Notes under the pieces: generated by a model
Seen by the model: the letters and a program-made list of their open reading frames with translations, nothing else
The model's database searches: none
Told to the model about the DNA's origin: nothing
Program-made: the position numbers and the translations under genes
NCBI RefSeq assembly: GCF_047948215.1
Contig: NC_134460.1
Location: 126,960,324 to 127,024,323 of the forward strand
Length of the DNA stretch: 64,000 nucleotides
Source of the DNA: Lycorma delicatula
Taxonomy: Eukaryota; Arthropoda; Insecta; Hemiptera; Fulgoridae
Direction of reading: 5' to 3'
In this document: piece by piece, positions 24,660-37,180 of the stretch
How positions within the stretch are numbered: the first letter of the stretch is position 1
How the letters are laid out: every line of letters begins with the position of its first letter

Positions 24660-25800
24660 AATATAGAGGGGTCCAAAAAATGTACCCACTGTTTACTAGT
24701 CCATATCTCGTAACAAATTTGATTTGACGTGGCGATTTTTGGAACTGAAGGGTGTTGTGGTATGTGTTCGAAATGACCACCAGCAGCTTCTATAAAACGG
24801 CTATCGCGCCGAACTGCTGCTGTTAGTATCTGGTGTAATGGCAGCACATGGCTCTACGATTTTTTCACGTAGCTCGTCGATTGTTGCTGGTTTTTAATCG
24901 ATACACATCATTTTTGACGGCCTCCCAGAGGTAGAAGTCCAGAGTTGTCAAATCAGGTGACTGAGGTGGATACTCAATAGCACCTCTTCGATCCGCCCAC
25001 CGTCCGGGTAGAGTTTTATTGAAGTACAATCTGATATCTCGATAGTAGTGAGGCGGGGCTCCGTCTTCTTGCACCTAAAAAAGTTCATCATCGTACAGGT
25101 TATGGATGGCAGGCAAAATCCTTGTCGAAAGCATATACCTCACCAGTTACGGCACCTTCGAAGAAGAAGGAACCAGTCAAACCACGCACTCATAGACAAC
25201 ACCACACAGCAACCCCAAGATGCCACGGCACCCGGTTAACAACCGGATGCCGTGGAATCCGGTTGTTAAAAAGAGATTCACTGCCCTGTGCACATGAGCG
25301 TGAGGATTTTCAGGAGCCCAGTAGACACAATTCTGGCGGTTCACAGTACCGTTAAGTTTGAATTGCGCCTCGCCAGTCCACGGAAACTTCCCTGCAAATT
25401 TCTCATTATCGTCTTATGTGCCGAAACCATTCATATTACTTCAGCCTTCGATCTGGGTCGTCCTCATTCATCGTATGTAGCAGTCTTGTAATATGCACTA
25501 TCCACTTTTCAGAATGCGCCTTACCTTGACCGGCTTATTCCACTTTCGCGCGCTCCCTGGTTCACTGATTTTCTCGGTGATCGGGTGAAATGTTGCAACA
25601 CCGCAGCACTGGACGTCGGACTTGTAACAACTGTTCGTAATCGGCCGGATCTTTTCTTTTGGACATCTTTAATTTTTCCCTGCCACTGCCGTTGTACCTC
25701 GTGATTGTTCTCGTACTTCCAGTACTATTTCAGTACAGCCTTGCAAACCTCATAAGCGAACCTCAGCCATTGTTGCTACTCAACTGTCCTCTGCTGCACT
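24660..25800 (-). mobile_element. Tc1/mariner-type transposon, nearly full-length pseudogene
   Basis: Read on the minus strand from 25.8 kb down, fragments follow the normal order: TSPTSSAAVLQHF and SPRKSVNQ (N-terminal DNA-binding part, about 25640-25550), NEDDPDRR (about 25470), FKLNGTVNRQNCVYWAPENP (about 25360-25300), RGLTGSFFFEGAVTGEVY (about 25190-25135). Then come QEDGAPPHYYRDIR and PGRWADRRGAIEYPPQSPDL, fully open at 24865-25074, and finally AAGGHFEHIP near 24780. The second and third catalytic aspartates (EDGAPPH, SPDL) are kept, about 36 residues apart. Many frameshifts and stops, plus a foldback insertion at 25223-25269, make it inactive. The end ggggtccaaaaaatgtaccc at about 24667 may be a terminal repeat; I did not find its mate. 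Confidence 0.8.
25223..25269. repeat. Overlapping inverted repeats inserted in the transposase pseudogene
   Basis: Arms ccacggcacccggtt (25223-25237) and aaccggatgccgtgg (25241-25255) pair with one mismatch. Overlapping them, ttaacaaccgga (25236-25247) and tccggttgttaa (25258-25269) pair perfectly. The block falls between the conserved AVNL and GVAVWC positions of the transposase, where relatives have almost nothing, so it looks like inserted sequence. Confidence 0.9.
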
Positions 25801-27036
25801 GGCATTTTTTCAGTATAGAGAAACGATGCTAATTTTGATCGTAACTTGAATCCGAGAACTTCGGATAAAATATTGAAACACAACTACTCCACTACTGATA
25901 TCGGCAGAGTGAAAGATTTTTGAAATTCCGTGATTATTTTCCGTTATTATTTTTCAAGTAAAGCTATTTCTTTTTAAATATCCGGTTATTATTCTGTAGT
26001 TACAGTATTATATTAAAAATATGAATTTACGATTGTACTACCTTAAATAATTTAATTTCTATAACCCAGTAAACACCTTTATGAATATTTATGCGACCAT
26101 TCATCCTGAAACTACTTCCTCTGCCCTGGTGTAGTTGTTTTGGAAAATCTGGCCCAGCCTCACAACAGTTTACAAACAATTATGAAAATTTTGATTTTCG
26201 ACACATTTTGTTGTGAACTATTAAGAAATTTGGGTTGTAATCTATAATCGTTTAATTCGATATCATTATGAAATTATAGTGTGCTGCGTTAAATCTTTGT
26301 TGCTTGCACAACTGTAATATTTTCGTCAGTTAGAACTGTTTGAATTTTCCCATTCATAGGTAAATTACTTAACGATAGTTAATTTATCTTTTCAAAACCT
26401 TTCTTTAAAGTGTAGATGGGTTATCTTGATGTCACTGAAGTTCCTGGAAAAGTTTTCTTAAGTTAACTTTTTCTAAAGTTATTAATATTTTAATTTGGTG
26501 TTCATTAATGATGTAAGATAAAATACACGCTGATTTATTAAAAGTTAACTATCCACGTTTACCATTCGTAAAATACAAATAATTACAGTCACGTTTTATT
26601 CAATGGCGGTGCAACTGTGATTCCTAAACTATAAACAGGAAATGTCGTTCAAGTATATAAAATTAATTAAAAAATAAATTTGTCTATTCTCCTCTGTTAA
26701 GCGACTTTTGAGACACCGTATTTATTGTAATTATAAAATTTTTAAATAAAAGTATAAAATTTTAATAATATTCTGATCGGTTAACTAACAATAATAACAA
26801 GCAAATGTAGCACTCCCTTAATAATTATGCAAAACTAAATTACATAAACAAAGTACTGTAATTAAGTTTAACAAGCATCGTGCAACTTACTTCAACCAAC
26901 TTACTATTCTATATCCTGCTAGGCTTGCTGCTTGCTAAACCTAATGTTTCAGCCTTAATCAAGTTGGAAAACCAGCCTTCCTAATTGTTCCACATCGTAT
27001 CTGTCGTCACTCATCTCTCTTCCCTCCCTCCCCTCA

Positions 27037-27037
<1 letters not shown>
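25801..27037. other. No gene seen
   Basis: AT-rich with no supported coding or repeat feature. Confidence 0.5.

Positions 27038-27080
<43 letters not shown>
27038..27080. repeat. (CA)n microsatellite
   Basis: A pure CA dinucleotide run preceded by a tc/cct-rich stretch. Confidence 0.95.
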
Positions 27081-27081
<1 letters not shown>

Positions 27082-27929
27082 ATTTGTTTCAGCTTTCTTG
27101 CCTTACGTGTATTTGTATGTACTTCTGTTATCTAGTACCTTGCTCAACGCTAGCGATTTGTAGATTTGTTATAATAATGCTAGCTATTGTTAATTAACTA
27201 AACTGAATTTTATTCGTTTTATTCAATTTTTGTGTATTGTTTTTTTTTAGTTCTTAATTGTGCGTAGTACTATTATTAGTCAGTAGACCTATTTGACCTT
27301 AATTATTTTCTATTGTTAATTTTTTTCGGAATTTATTATCTTTTTAATTGGTTTAATTAGTTGTTACTTTTTTCTTAGACATCACGTTCAATTAATTACG
27401 ATTTTTTTTTTAATTTCTACCCATCAACAAAGGAGGAGGGGAATGTGTTAGTTAATGTTTGTTAGTATTTTTGTAACTGCAGAACGTCTGAACCGATTTT
27501 ATTTAATTAGAATTTAATGATTTATCATACTATACATGTGCTTTATATTTGTATAAAGATTTAATGAAAACCGAATGACAGACTATAGATTTATATATTT
27601 CCTTCAATTGTTAAAAAGTAATATTAAAAAATATATTTTTTGTTGATCGTATAAAACCTTTTTTTCAAAATTCAATTAGAGAAATATATATTTGAGCGGT
27701 TTCATATAGTATATTGTGCATTAAAAATATGTAAATACAATAATTTATTAGAAGTAATTGTGTCTATAAAAACAAAAGAAATTTGAGTGGTTATTTAAAA
27801 AAGTCCTTCGGAATTAGTACAGAAAAAAAAACAATGGAATAAAATTAAAAATATATTATATTTTCAGCGCCTTTAAAAATACTAATGTTACTTTAAAAAT
27901 AAAATTTTCACAAATAAGATGCCAATTAA

Positions 27930-28690
27930 AAAAAATCCCTTTCGGCACGCCGGAAGACGGAGGTAGATTTCATCGGTTCTAAGTAGGTGACAAAAAATGT
28001 TTCCACTTTAAGGTTAAGAAAAACTTCAATAGTTGCATGTGAAAAAAAGTTTCACATGTTCAGCATACGACAACCCTATCTTCTTACAATTCCGGCAACA
28101 TTTTGTTCATCACTTACCGTAAGAGTTGGTCATATTGGTAATCAAGTTTTGGTAATATTTAGAAGAATAACGACTACTTTAAACCGATTTGATACAAAGG
28201 CTATTAAGGGAAGTATGACATTGTTGTCTCAAAACTCCATTTTTACCACTCTCTGGGCCAGTGGTTGGCGATATCAAAAAACTTTACTTATATAAGTTAT
28301 AGGCCCTTATCCAAAGAATAGTAGGAACTTAACCGAATTCGATATTTTTCTTAATAAGAAAGTTATAGTGATATTTTATTTTAAAAAAAAGAAGTCCCCC
28401 CTTTCCACCCAATTGGTCCGATTTTACCGTTAACAAACCCGACTGAGATTTTGGGACGAATTATTTTTAAGGAACAATTTGAAAGTAATTGGCGCAAAAT
28501 TGCGGCAGTTATCGTGTCCACAAGAAAATGAAAAATATGTATTTATATATATATATATATATAGAATTTTGAGCCGACGTTTTGTGGTCTGGGGGATGTA
28601 AAACGCGAAGATATGTCAAAATTTTCCGGAAGTCGATTCATGGTACTACCGTTACAATAGAAAATCTACCTAAAAGATTAAATGAAATCT
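27930..28690. repeat. Probable unclassified interspersed repeat
   Basis: Higher complexity than its flanks. It carries phrases typical of insect transposon untranslated regions: gttaacaaacccgactgaga, ggcgcaaaattg, agttatcgtgtccacaagaa, ttttgagccgacgttttgtg. No frame is convincingly coding (the longest is 102 codons at 27987-28295, unrecognised). No second copy was found in this window, so the repeat call is an inference. Confidence 0.4.
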
Positions 28691-29169
28691 ACCTAAAAGA
28701 GTAATTTAAAAAATATGCTGTTTGGCTGACAAATGTGGCAAAGTGTTTGTCTTATTTACAAGGTAAGGTTTTCTCTTATACTGTAGTTTAACATTCATTC
28801 AAAAGTACTAATTGTTAATGGATGGCAGCCTACCGTTGCTAGTATGAGTGAATAAGTATAAAAAGAGTATTTTTTAAATACTACCCTTCATGGAATAAGG
28901 ACCATCATCAGAAATCATAGGATTTTCTTCTTAGTTTTCTTAGATAATATGGAAAACTTCAAAAAATAAAACCGAAAGTACACCGTTTCTGATGCTGTAG
29001 TTAGTTCTTTAAATTTAAAATTTATGAAGTCAGCGGCTAATTAAAGAGTGGTAAATTATGTTTTTAAATTGACATCGAATTCAAAAAAGTAAAATTTAAA
29101 TAACAATAGCATTACTTTTAGCGAGTGCGTTATTTGAAGTGGTTTGATTTTGTTTCGAATTTACCCGCC

Positions 29170-30890
29170 TGTAAATATACTAAATCAAGCTTTTTTTTTG
29201 TGTTCTTTTCTCTTCTGTCAATATTATTTTATTTTTTCTGAGGTAGCTTTCCACCTTTTTTTTTGACATCTTAGATCCGCTTTAGACTGAGATCTTAGGT
29301 CAAAGTTTTCAGTAACTGTTTTTTCCAACAGAAGATAAGTTCTAAACGTTAGAACTTTCAGTATCTGTCTTATTTTCTGATGTTTTGTCTAAAGGTATTG
29401 TTATTTTGTTGGATCTTTAGTTGTTTTTTTTTATATCTTCTTGAGTGTGTTTGAACCGGTTAGTCTGTTTTTCTGTTTGTGAATTAGTCAAAAATCTGTT
29501 TAGTCAATCTGTTTTGGTTCATCCTTTTGATATGGCAGTAGAAGCTGATTCTTCTTTTTCTCATCTTCTTGGCGTGTTTATCGATTTTCCTCTTTAGTTC
29601 TTTATTTCAATTTTGTTTCATCGTTTTAAAATGTCACCGAGGATTTTTCTAAATTTTTTCTTTTTCAGTATTTCAATCTGTCCTTCGCTACTTATTGGTA
29701 GTGTTTGCTGCGTACAGAGATTTTGATTTTGTTACTGTTTTGTAGTGTTTGGAATTCCAGTTAAATAACTTTTTGTTGTAAATTTTTTTGGTCAGCTAGA
29801 ATGCTAATTACACCTTCTTCGTTTTTTCTCATCAATTTCTTTTCGGACGCGTTCCAGCTTATCCATTCTCCTAAATACTGACGTTTTGTATGTTAAGTAG
29901 ATGTTGCGTTGGATATTTTATGTCAATAATTAATTAGATTTTTTTAAAGGAAATTTTCAATCTGATCTTGATCGCTTGAGTTTTCAATTCCTGTATTTGC
30001 AGTTCGGCTTTTTCCCAGCTTTAGGCCAGCAGATCGATATCATTCACGAAAGCTAAGGAATTGCATTTCAAATCTTTTGTTCCTATTTTGATTCCGCCGT
30101 TTTCATTCATTCTCCGAATTCATCCCTTGATTACTTTTTCTGGAACACAGTTGAAGAGCATGGGTGAAAACCGTTCTCCTTATTTGACTCCGTTCTGATT
30201 TCGGACAGTTTGGAAATTTCACTCAAGAATTTTACTTTGAAATAGGTATTTGATAGTGTGACATTGATCAGACTCGTTATATTGTTAAATTGTCAGAATT
30301 CTTTTAGCATGGATCTTAATAATTTCCTATATATAGAATCGTATGATTTTTTAAAATCTATGAATGTCATCACTTATTTTTTTCCTGCCAGTTTTTAGTA
30401 GCCCATTTTGTTTTTGAGCTGGAATATTTGTTCCGCACACGATCTACTTCTTCTGAACTCTCCTTGATATTCTCCCAGTTGCAGATCGAGTTGTGGTTCA
30501 GCTCGATTCAGCAGAGCTTCAGATAAAAAATTTGTTCGTTATTTCCAGCAGTGAGAGTCCTCTATAGTTATTTGGGTATATCTTGTTTTTTTATCCAACG
30601 GATATGTTAAGAGCTATTTTTCAGTCAATTTGAATTTCTTCTCTCCCAAATTTCTTATAGAATTTGGACCAGCGTGTTTTCGCTTTTCGATTGGTTTTCT
30701 TCCAAATTTCCGCTACGATTTGGCTTTTCCCAGCCGTTTTATTGTTTTTGAGTTCGCCTACTATGTTTTGGACTTATTCCAGATTCAGCGCTTTGGAATT
30801 TTCCTTTTTTGTGTTGTTGATTTTGAAATCAAATTTTTGTTCGGGTTAAGAGTAATAGACTAGTATTTCAAAATATTTGGCCAGGATTTT
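29170..30890 (-). mobile_element. LINE, reverse transcriptase to C-terminus, decayed
   Basis: On the minus strand, from 30.88 kb down: a linker with LEELKNNKTAGKSQIVAEIW (about 30780-30690), NYRGLSLLEIT (about 30580-30545), LGEYQGEFRRSRSCAEQIF (about 30480-30420), VMTFIDFKKSYDSIYRKLLR (about 30375-30310), then the palm box AFVNDIDLLA where intact relatives have 'FADDL' (about 30050-30020). A KRRISFYCHIKRM-like segment follows near 29560, and a basic tail KKRWKATSEKIK near 29260. The catalytic Y.DD is mutated to VNDI. The endonuclease domain is not seen. The 3' end lies near 29170. Confidence 0.8.
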
Positions 30891-32119
30891 TTAAGTTTAT
30901 TTTTAGCAATTTCATTTTGATAAAAAAGATAAACACGTATGAAAAGAAAGAAAGGTGTTTTGGCATCAAAAACTAATGAGTAGCATCTAGATAGAAATTA
31001 CAAAACTTGTGTGGAGAAAAGTTATGTAACATCTATTGATCGTCGGATAAGGTGTACAGGTTAATGTATTATTTTTTTAATTTCAAGCTTTTAATTAAAA
31101 TACCTAGAATATTATACCTATTTCAGGCTACTGACAATTTCGTATTAAGTAATAATTAAAAATAACAAAGAATATCTTCGAATCGTTTACGGGAATACAT
31201 AATTTTTGTTTAAAATATCTTCTATTCAAATTATATGAGAACATGGCCACTAGAAGAACTTCCTTAAAAAAATAAATTAGATTAGTGCGTTTCCTTTTGA
31301 GTATAGCTTGAAGATATAATCATAAAGGTGTATATTCATAGGTTGGTTTAGCAGTTACCGGCTTCTGTACCAGTGGTACCAAGTTTGGAAATATTTTGAT
31401 TTTTCACCTATAATTTCATTGTTTAAATCAGATTAATTTTCTATTAATACTGTACCCATCAGAAACATTTTAATTGATTGACGTTTTTGTATTCTTATAA
31501 TTGATAAACAAAAAAAAATAATAATTTAGGTAATTTAGATAAATCATTTGAATTCTTAACCAACATATGAATCTATTTTAATCATTATTAATATTTATTA
31601 CACGTTGAATTTTATTAAATGAATTATTAAACTTTTATTCTTGATGAAATTAATTAGATTTTAAATATTCAAAACGTGTGTTCTAATCATTATTGTATGT
31701 TGGAATTGAATTGTTGTGGTCCCCTGTAATTCGCACTATGAATTAGACGCGAGATGAATTTAAAAGCATAAAAAAGAGAAAGGATGATGATAAAAAAAGA
31801 AAGAAAACGCCTTATACAATGACAGCTATTTATACTCCTTTACGATTTTGTATGTAAATGTTCTCTTGTCATATAAGGCCGGATACAATTATACTATATT
31901 TTATATTAGTCTTTTTTGACGTTTCTATGTACTTATAATGCAGCCAGTTATGTTCATATGCCTCCATAATACCTTTCTGAATATTTAAATTGTTATTTAT
32001 ACATCATCAATCATACAGATTATTTATTTTAATGTTTGCCCATTCTCGTTGCGCGCGCGCGTTTCCATACTTTAAGTCTTTGATCATATCGCGGACGTTA
32101 TATCCTACGTAGTTATGAA
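30891..32119. other. No gene seen
   Basis: AT-rich, unremarkable. A short alternating GC run occurs at about 32050-32060. Confidence 0.5.
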
Positions 32120-32160
32120 CTAGCAATAACCCCCGGCTTCGCCGGGGTACGATCGTTTGT
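32120..32160 (-). mobile_element. Candidate Helitron 3' end
   Basis: Read on the minus strand, the sequence has a GC-rich hairpin (arms ccccggc and gccgggg, loop gaa; 32131-32147), then gttattg, then CTAG (32123-32120), followed by T at 32119. Helitron 3' ends have exactly this layout: a hairpin about 10 nt before CTRR, inserted between A and T. The 5' TC end, which would lie at higher coordinates, was not located, and no Rep/helicase sequence is seen nearby. Confidence 0.5.
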
Positions 32161-32357
32161 ATTAGAACATGACTTGCCAAGTATTAAAATTAATCACTCA
32201 TATCACAATTTTAGTAACTTTTATTACAAGTAATGGGAGAAATATTAGAAAATGTTTCTTTAAAAACGTAATTTTATGTTAAGGGTTTTCTTTTTACAAT
32301 CGTTCATATACAAATACATCGAAAGTCAACCGAAATAAAATTATATTAACTTTATTC

Positions 32358-32766
32358 TACTGGGTGATTCAAAAACGACTTCACAAATTTAAAAGCATAT
32401 AAAAAATTTATAATAATTTTATCAAACATGGCCCGTTGGTATGATTATATAATTAATAATTAAAGAACCCACTTACCAACAATTCTTTTATATATATGTT
32501 CAAGCGCTTTCAGAATAAAATTCCATCATCAGGACTTGACTAATCTTAATAAAACTAAAACTCCTTCGTTATGTAAATTTGTTTATGTAACGTAAGATAA
32601 TATAATTTCTAAGTTCCTGATGATGGAATTTTATTGTGAAAGCGCTTGAACGTATATACAAAAGAACTGTTAGAAAGTGGGTTCTTTAACTATTAAATAT
32701 ACAAATTTATCTATGTAAATGTTTATATGCCTTTATAGTTTGAAGTCCTTTTTGAATCACCTGGAT
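32358..32766. mobile_element. Foldback element of about 410 bp
   Basis: Outer terminal repeats tgggtgattcaaaaacgact (32361-32380) and ttgaagtcctttttgaatca (about 32740-32759). Inner inverted repeats of about 75 bp: aaagaacccacttaccaaca ... ccatcatcagga (about 32463-32531) against tcctgatgatgg ... aaagtgggttctttaa (about 32617-32690). A TA precedes the left end. It is non-coding. The outer repeat resembles the end of the transposon remnant at 90 bp in this window. Confidence 0.8.
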
Positions 32767-33606
32767 ATTTTTATTAAAAAATGGATCGTTTGTATCATTT
32801 TGAAGATATGTTATTCCAAAATAAAGTTTGCTAATTATTAGTCTTGTTAATAATATTTATTATTCTTCCTTATATCATTTGTTATAAACATTTTAAATAT
32901 TTACTATTGATCACTAAATAAGATTATAGCTTTATTTATGAATTACAGTTTAAATAGTGCAGTGGGTAATTAAAAACCAACTGTGCTAAATCTAGAAGGA
33001 ATAAATCTGCAGAAAGTAATTTCCGAGTTTAAAATAAAAATTTCTATATTAAAACAGGTTATTAATCTGCTTCGGAATTTATTCACCTTCGCAATAAAAA
33101 TATATTAAATTTTTATTACATCATACATAATAATAATGCATTATTTATATGTCTTTATACTGCTTTTTATACTAAACAGACTATACTGAATATTGTAGGA
33201 CCGAAGAACTATCCGGGCATTTAGTAACAAGTGCGCATGCTCAAACCAACTCTTGGCCTCTTTGGATGCCCCCCCATAGTTATTCTATTTTTAGAAATTA
33301 TATTAAATTTTTTTAACATAAACTTTAAACCAAACCCTTTAAATCGTTCTATTTTTGGGGGGACAAGGCAGGAATAATCATGAATTTGAGTTAAAAATTT
33401 CGTTAACACCGTTTTTCATACGTGAAACAATAAATATAATATAAATCGTAGAGTAATGATGTTCGACTGGCTAGGGGTTGAATGTCAGTTATTTTCGTAT
33501 GAATTGTCTGATGTGTTTACGAGATTGACGGAAAAATTAAATTATTCATCTTCGCCTCATTTCCACTATTGACTCAATTTATTCGTGTACTAAAATATAC
33601 ACTCTT
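32767..33606. other. No gene seen
   Basis: AT-rich. A short C-run/G-run area near 33265-33360 is the only compositional change. Confidence 0.5.
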
Positions 33607-34087
33607 ACTTCCTTGTACGAAGAAAAGGAAGTATTGTGAAATGAAAAATGTCGGTTTTCAGATTTCAACGAAAATATCCATTTTAACCATCCCTGAATCC
33701 ATTTTGACTAGTTTCGGCGCGATGTCTATACGTACGTACGTATGCATCTTACTTAACTAAAAAACGATTAGCCGTAGGATGTTGAAATTTTGGATTTAGG
33801 ACTGTTGTAACATTTAGTTGTGTACCTTCCCTTTTGATTGCAATAGACTTAGCCAAAAGTTTCTTTTTTATAACTTTTTTTTTAATGTAAATATATTGAT
33901 TTATTAATAATTGTTAACCTCTAATTGTAAAAAAAAGTTACAATAAATAATAATTCAATAACAATAAAAAAAAAATGAAAAAATGTCGCAAGTTATTAAT
34001 GAAATAAATTTTTTTGTACTTTTCATTTTAGAAAAAAATGTGTATATGTAATTTAATAGGCGTTCAAGGAAGTCATGTACTGCCCAC
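33607..34087 (+). mobile_element. Small non-autonomous DNA element, copy 2
   Basis: Same family as 13.9 kb: cttccttgtacgaag at the left, ccatccctgaatccattttg, gattagccgtaggatg, gattgcaatagacttagcca, then gcgttcaaggaagtcatgta at the right end. It lacks about 150 bp of the middle that is present in copies 1 and 3. Confidence 0.8.
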
Positions 34088-36579
34088 ATAATTTTTTTTT
34101 GTATTTTTTTATTCTTTAATTTTCAATCTTTGCAAATAAATGTTGTAGAGATCTCAAAACAATTTGAACATTTTTTATATCTGCAATTTTTAATGTCAGC
34201 CCATTTGAAAGTTTATCTATTTAAAAAAATCAATTACCTTCCCTTTTATGTTCTGTTATTGAAAGTCTGACCAAATATATACAATTAAAAAAAAAACTCC
34301 ACCTACATTTTAGTTATATAATAATAACTAAAACTTTTAATATAGATTATTAACCAAACACATATTGTTAACTTTAAAATTGCAATTTAATGTATTCTCT
34401 TACGTCTTATTATAATAGTTGTAAATGATTTTTTTTTTAAATCAGTCTTTCAAAATAGAGAAGCTATTTTCAAAAATAAGCAGCATACTGAAGAAAATTA
34501 GTGAAGTTGTTTCCCATCTTAACCGACTCAAATATAATGTTAATGACCAATGAGCCAAGCTCACCGAAATGAAAGTGATATTTAATGCTACCTTAATTCT
34601 GATCATTTCAGTGAGCGGCTGTATGATATTATTACTTACAGAAAAAGTAATTCTGGTTAATAGTATTTATTCTTCAAATGGTGTATATGTGGTCATAGCT
34701 ATTTAAAATATGGAGACAGATAGTGAAAACGAATATTTTTTATTAAAAAACAAAAAATGACTGCTTAAAATAAGTTTTACTTAAAAAAGGCTATGTACCC
34801 TTTTGTCTTTATATTAATGAGCCAAAGCAAAAAATAATATCTTAGAAAATAGGAATGAACGGAATCAATATTTTTTATGAAATGAGTGATTTATATTTCG
34901 TATTGAAACAAAAAAGAAGAATAAATTATGGGAAAGTGAAAAGTAAGAAATTACAAAACACAATATGTATTTTTCCTAATTACGTGTAATTAAGATTATT
35001 TTTCAAAATCCGTGTTTTATTTTCCCTTCCAAGTACAGGCAATATGTGTATATTACATTGTTTCTCGACATAAGGGGTAGGTTATAAATAAATAGTTTAG
35101 ACTAGTCTTTCTAGTAGGCATGAGGGGGCAAAAATGCTTTCTCTGAGAATAATGATGTTACTCGTAAAGTATTTATTTCTTTAGTGATCCTGTTAATAGC
35201 GTGCTTATTATTCTTGATAATGATTATGGCAGTTTCGGGAGTGACTTGTATCTTTGTTAGATCGCCTGAAACATTTTAGTTGTAACTAACTAGTAAATAT
35301 TTTATACATAAAAATAAGTCGTTGAGGATAGTGAGAAAAAAATTAGCCCTGTTTATTTTGGCTTTTCAAATGTATTTTGAGCGTTTCTAATGAGTGTATA
35401 ATAGGATGTGAAAGAATAACCAAAAAGATTTTTTTTTTTAATTTTTTTTTTAGGTTTTTAAAATGTTTAAAGACAATCTTCAAAAAATTGAAAATCTTCA
35501 AAAGAGTTGCTTAGGTCAATAGGAAAAAGAATGGGAAATAAAATATTTCTTACTTTTGTAAAATGTAATTAATAAATGAAGGGATAATTTTAATTCCAAA
35601 CTTATCAGTAAAGATAAAACATATATCGCGACTATAACAGTATAGTAAATTTTTACATTTTATAAATGAAATAAGTATTAGTAAAATAATATACTTACAT
35701 TTCTGTGGTGCAGCATACAGCGTAAGATAGTTAACACAACATGTTGTAGATAAACAAAGAAAGAAGTATAAAAGGAAAACAAGATATCCTACCTCATGTT
35801 TGTTTTACATTTATAATTTTTCCCTATTTAGTTTCTGACGTCTGTCACCTGCCATGTCATTATGTTTTACCTTTTAGTTGACAGAAAGAAAATAATTTTT
35901 TGTTTGTTTTGTGCTGTTTTTGTAATAAAAGTTTTTTTTTTAGTCTTTAAAGTGTAAATTCCACTTTTAGTTAATAATTACATGAAGAAATATAAAAAAA
36001 TTAACAAAGTTATTTTATAATATAATATTTTCTGTGTTTTATTTAAGTAATTTACAAGATTTAAATACTTAATTAATTTATTCACATTTCCTTTGTAAAA
36101 TTGAATGTACAGTAGACGTTAACTTATTTTTATGGTTGTTACTGGATGTAAAATACATTCTAGTTGTATTCTATTACGCTATTGTGCTGTTCCATAAATA
36201 ATCTAAAAGTTATTTCAAAACAGGGGTTAAAAGAAACAGATTGCACATGCTGCTGGCAATAAGAAGTAGAAAAAACTGTTATTGTTTAGATAATAAAGTA
36301 GTTAAGAAACTTCCACAAGCTTTTATATTTTTTCCTACTGTTTTATTTTTTATAAAGAATTTATTCTCTCATAAATTTTGTAGAATAAATTTAAAATTGT
36401 TTATTCAGCTATGTTATAAATTTTACGACTTGTTTAGTTTAATGCTTCAATGTTTACTCTGTTTTCTTAACTATAAAAACGTGTACAGGTTATATATAGT
36501 CCAGTATATATTTAAAACAAAGTAAAATTACCATATGCAAATAATAATAATAAAAATATGACAACAAAGTTGTAATACT
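34088..36579. other. No gene seen
   Basis: Very AT-rich with no supported gene or repeat. The open + frame at 36241-36525 is a low-complexity, leucine/phenylalanine-rich artefact of A+T richness. Confidence 0.55.
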
Positions 36580-37180
36580 TTCCTGACGTTGGTTATTTAT
36601 TCTTATGTAGTGGAAAAATAATTATACATGAAAAAAATTACCTAAGATTTCTTAATTAGAGTGGGAGTAATTTATGATGAAGTTTTATTGTAAAATTATC
36701 ATTACACGTTTAAATAAACAACAAACGTTTTAAAATTTCAAAACTCGGTATTTTATTTTTTTCTCTTCCTTTATCCCCAAAGTCACCTTTTGATTTTTCT
36801 TCGTTTACAATATTAGAATACAATATAGAAGAAACAAAAAAAAATTCCAGTAAAAAGTGTACAACCAATAAAAAGTTACCTTATATTTTTTTTGGGAGGG
36901 GGTGAATTATGATGAAATTTTATTGTAGTATTATTACTAAAACTTTAAATAAACACAAAAAAGTTTTGAAAAATTAAAAAAAAATCGATATTTTTAAACT
37001 TTGATAGGTTCCCCCACCCCAGTATTGCCCTCAAAAGTATTTTTTTTGGAGTTGCTTGCACTGCTGCTATGCCTAGGAAGATAACAACAACAAAAAAAAT
37101 CAGTTAAAAAATATGCATAAATAAAAATATAGCTTTTTTCAATTTTTGTGGAAGGGAGGAATTTTGGGGCAATTTTTTTT
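36580..37180 (+). repeat. Diverged tandem units of about 230-260 bp
   Basis: Unit 1 has gtgggagtaatttatgatga near 36661, a tttaaataaacaacaaacgt stretch and atccccaaagtcacc near 36773. Unit 2 has gggggtgaattatgatgaaa near 36898, tttaaataaacacaaaaaag, and a cccccaccccagtattgccc stretch near 37013. A third partial unit shows gtggaagggaggaattttgg near 37148. The units share the same order of words but are strongly diverged. Confidence 0.6.

Noticed and set aside
25048..25491. + strand frames of 63-77 codons
   Set aside because: Antisense shadows of the minus-strand Tc1/mariner pseudogene.
30630..30863. + strand frames of 61-77 codons
   Set aside because: They are antisense to a decayed LINE whose minus-strand motifs explain the region.
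36241..36525. 94-codon + frame as a membrane protein
   Set aside because: The hydrophobic look comes from T-rich codons in AT-rich DNA. There is no conserved motif or gene context.
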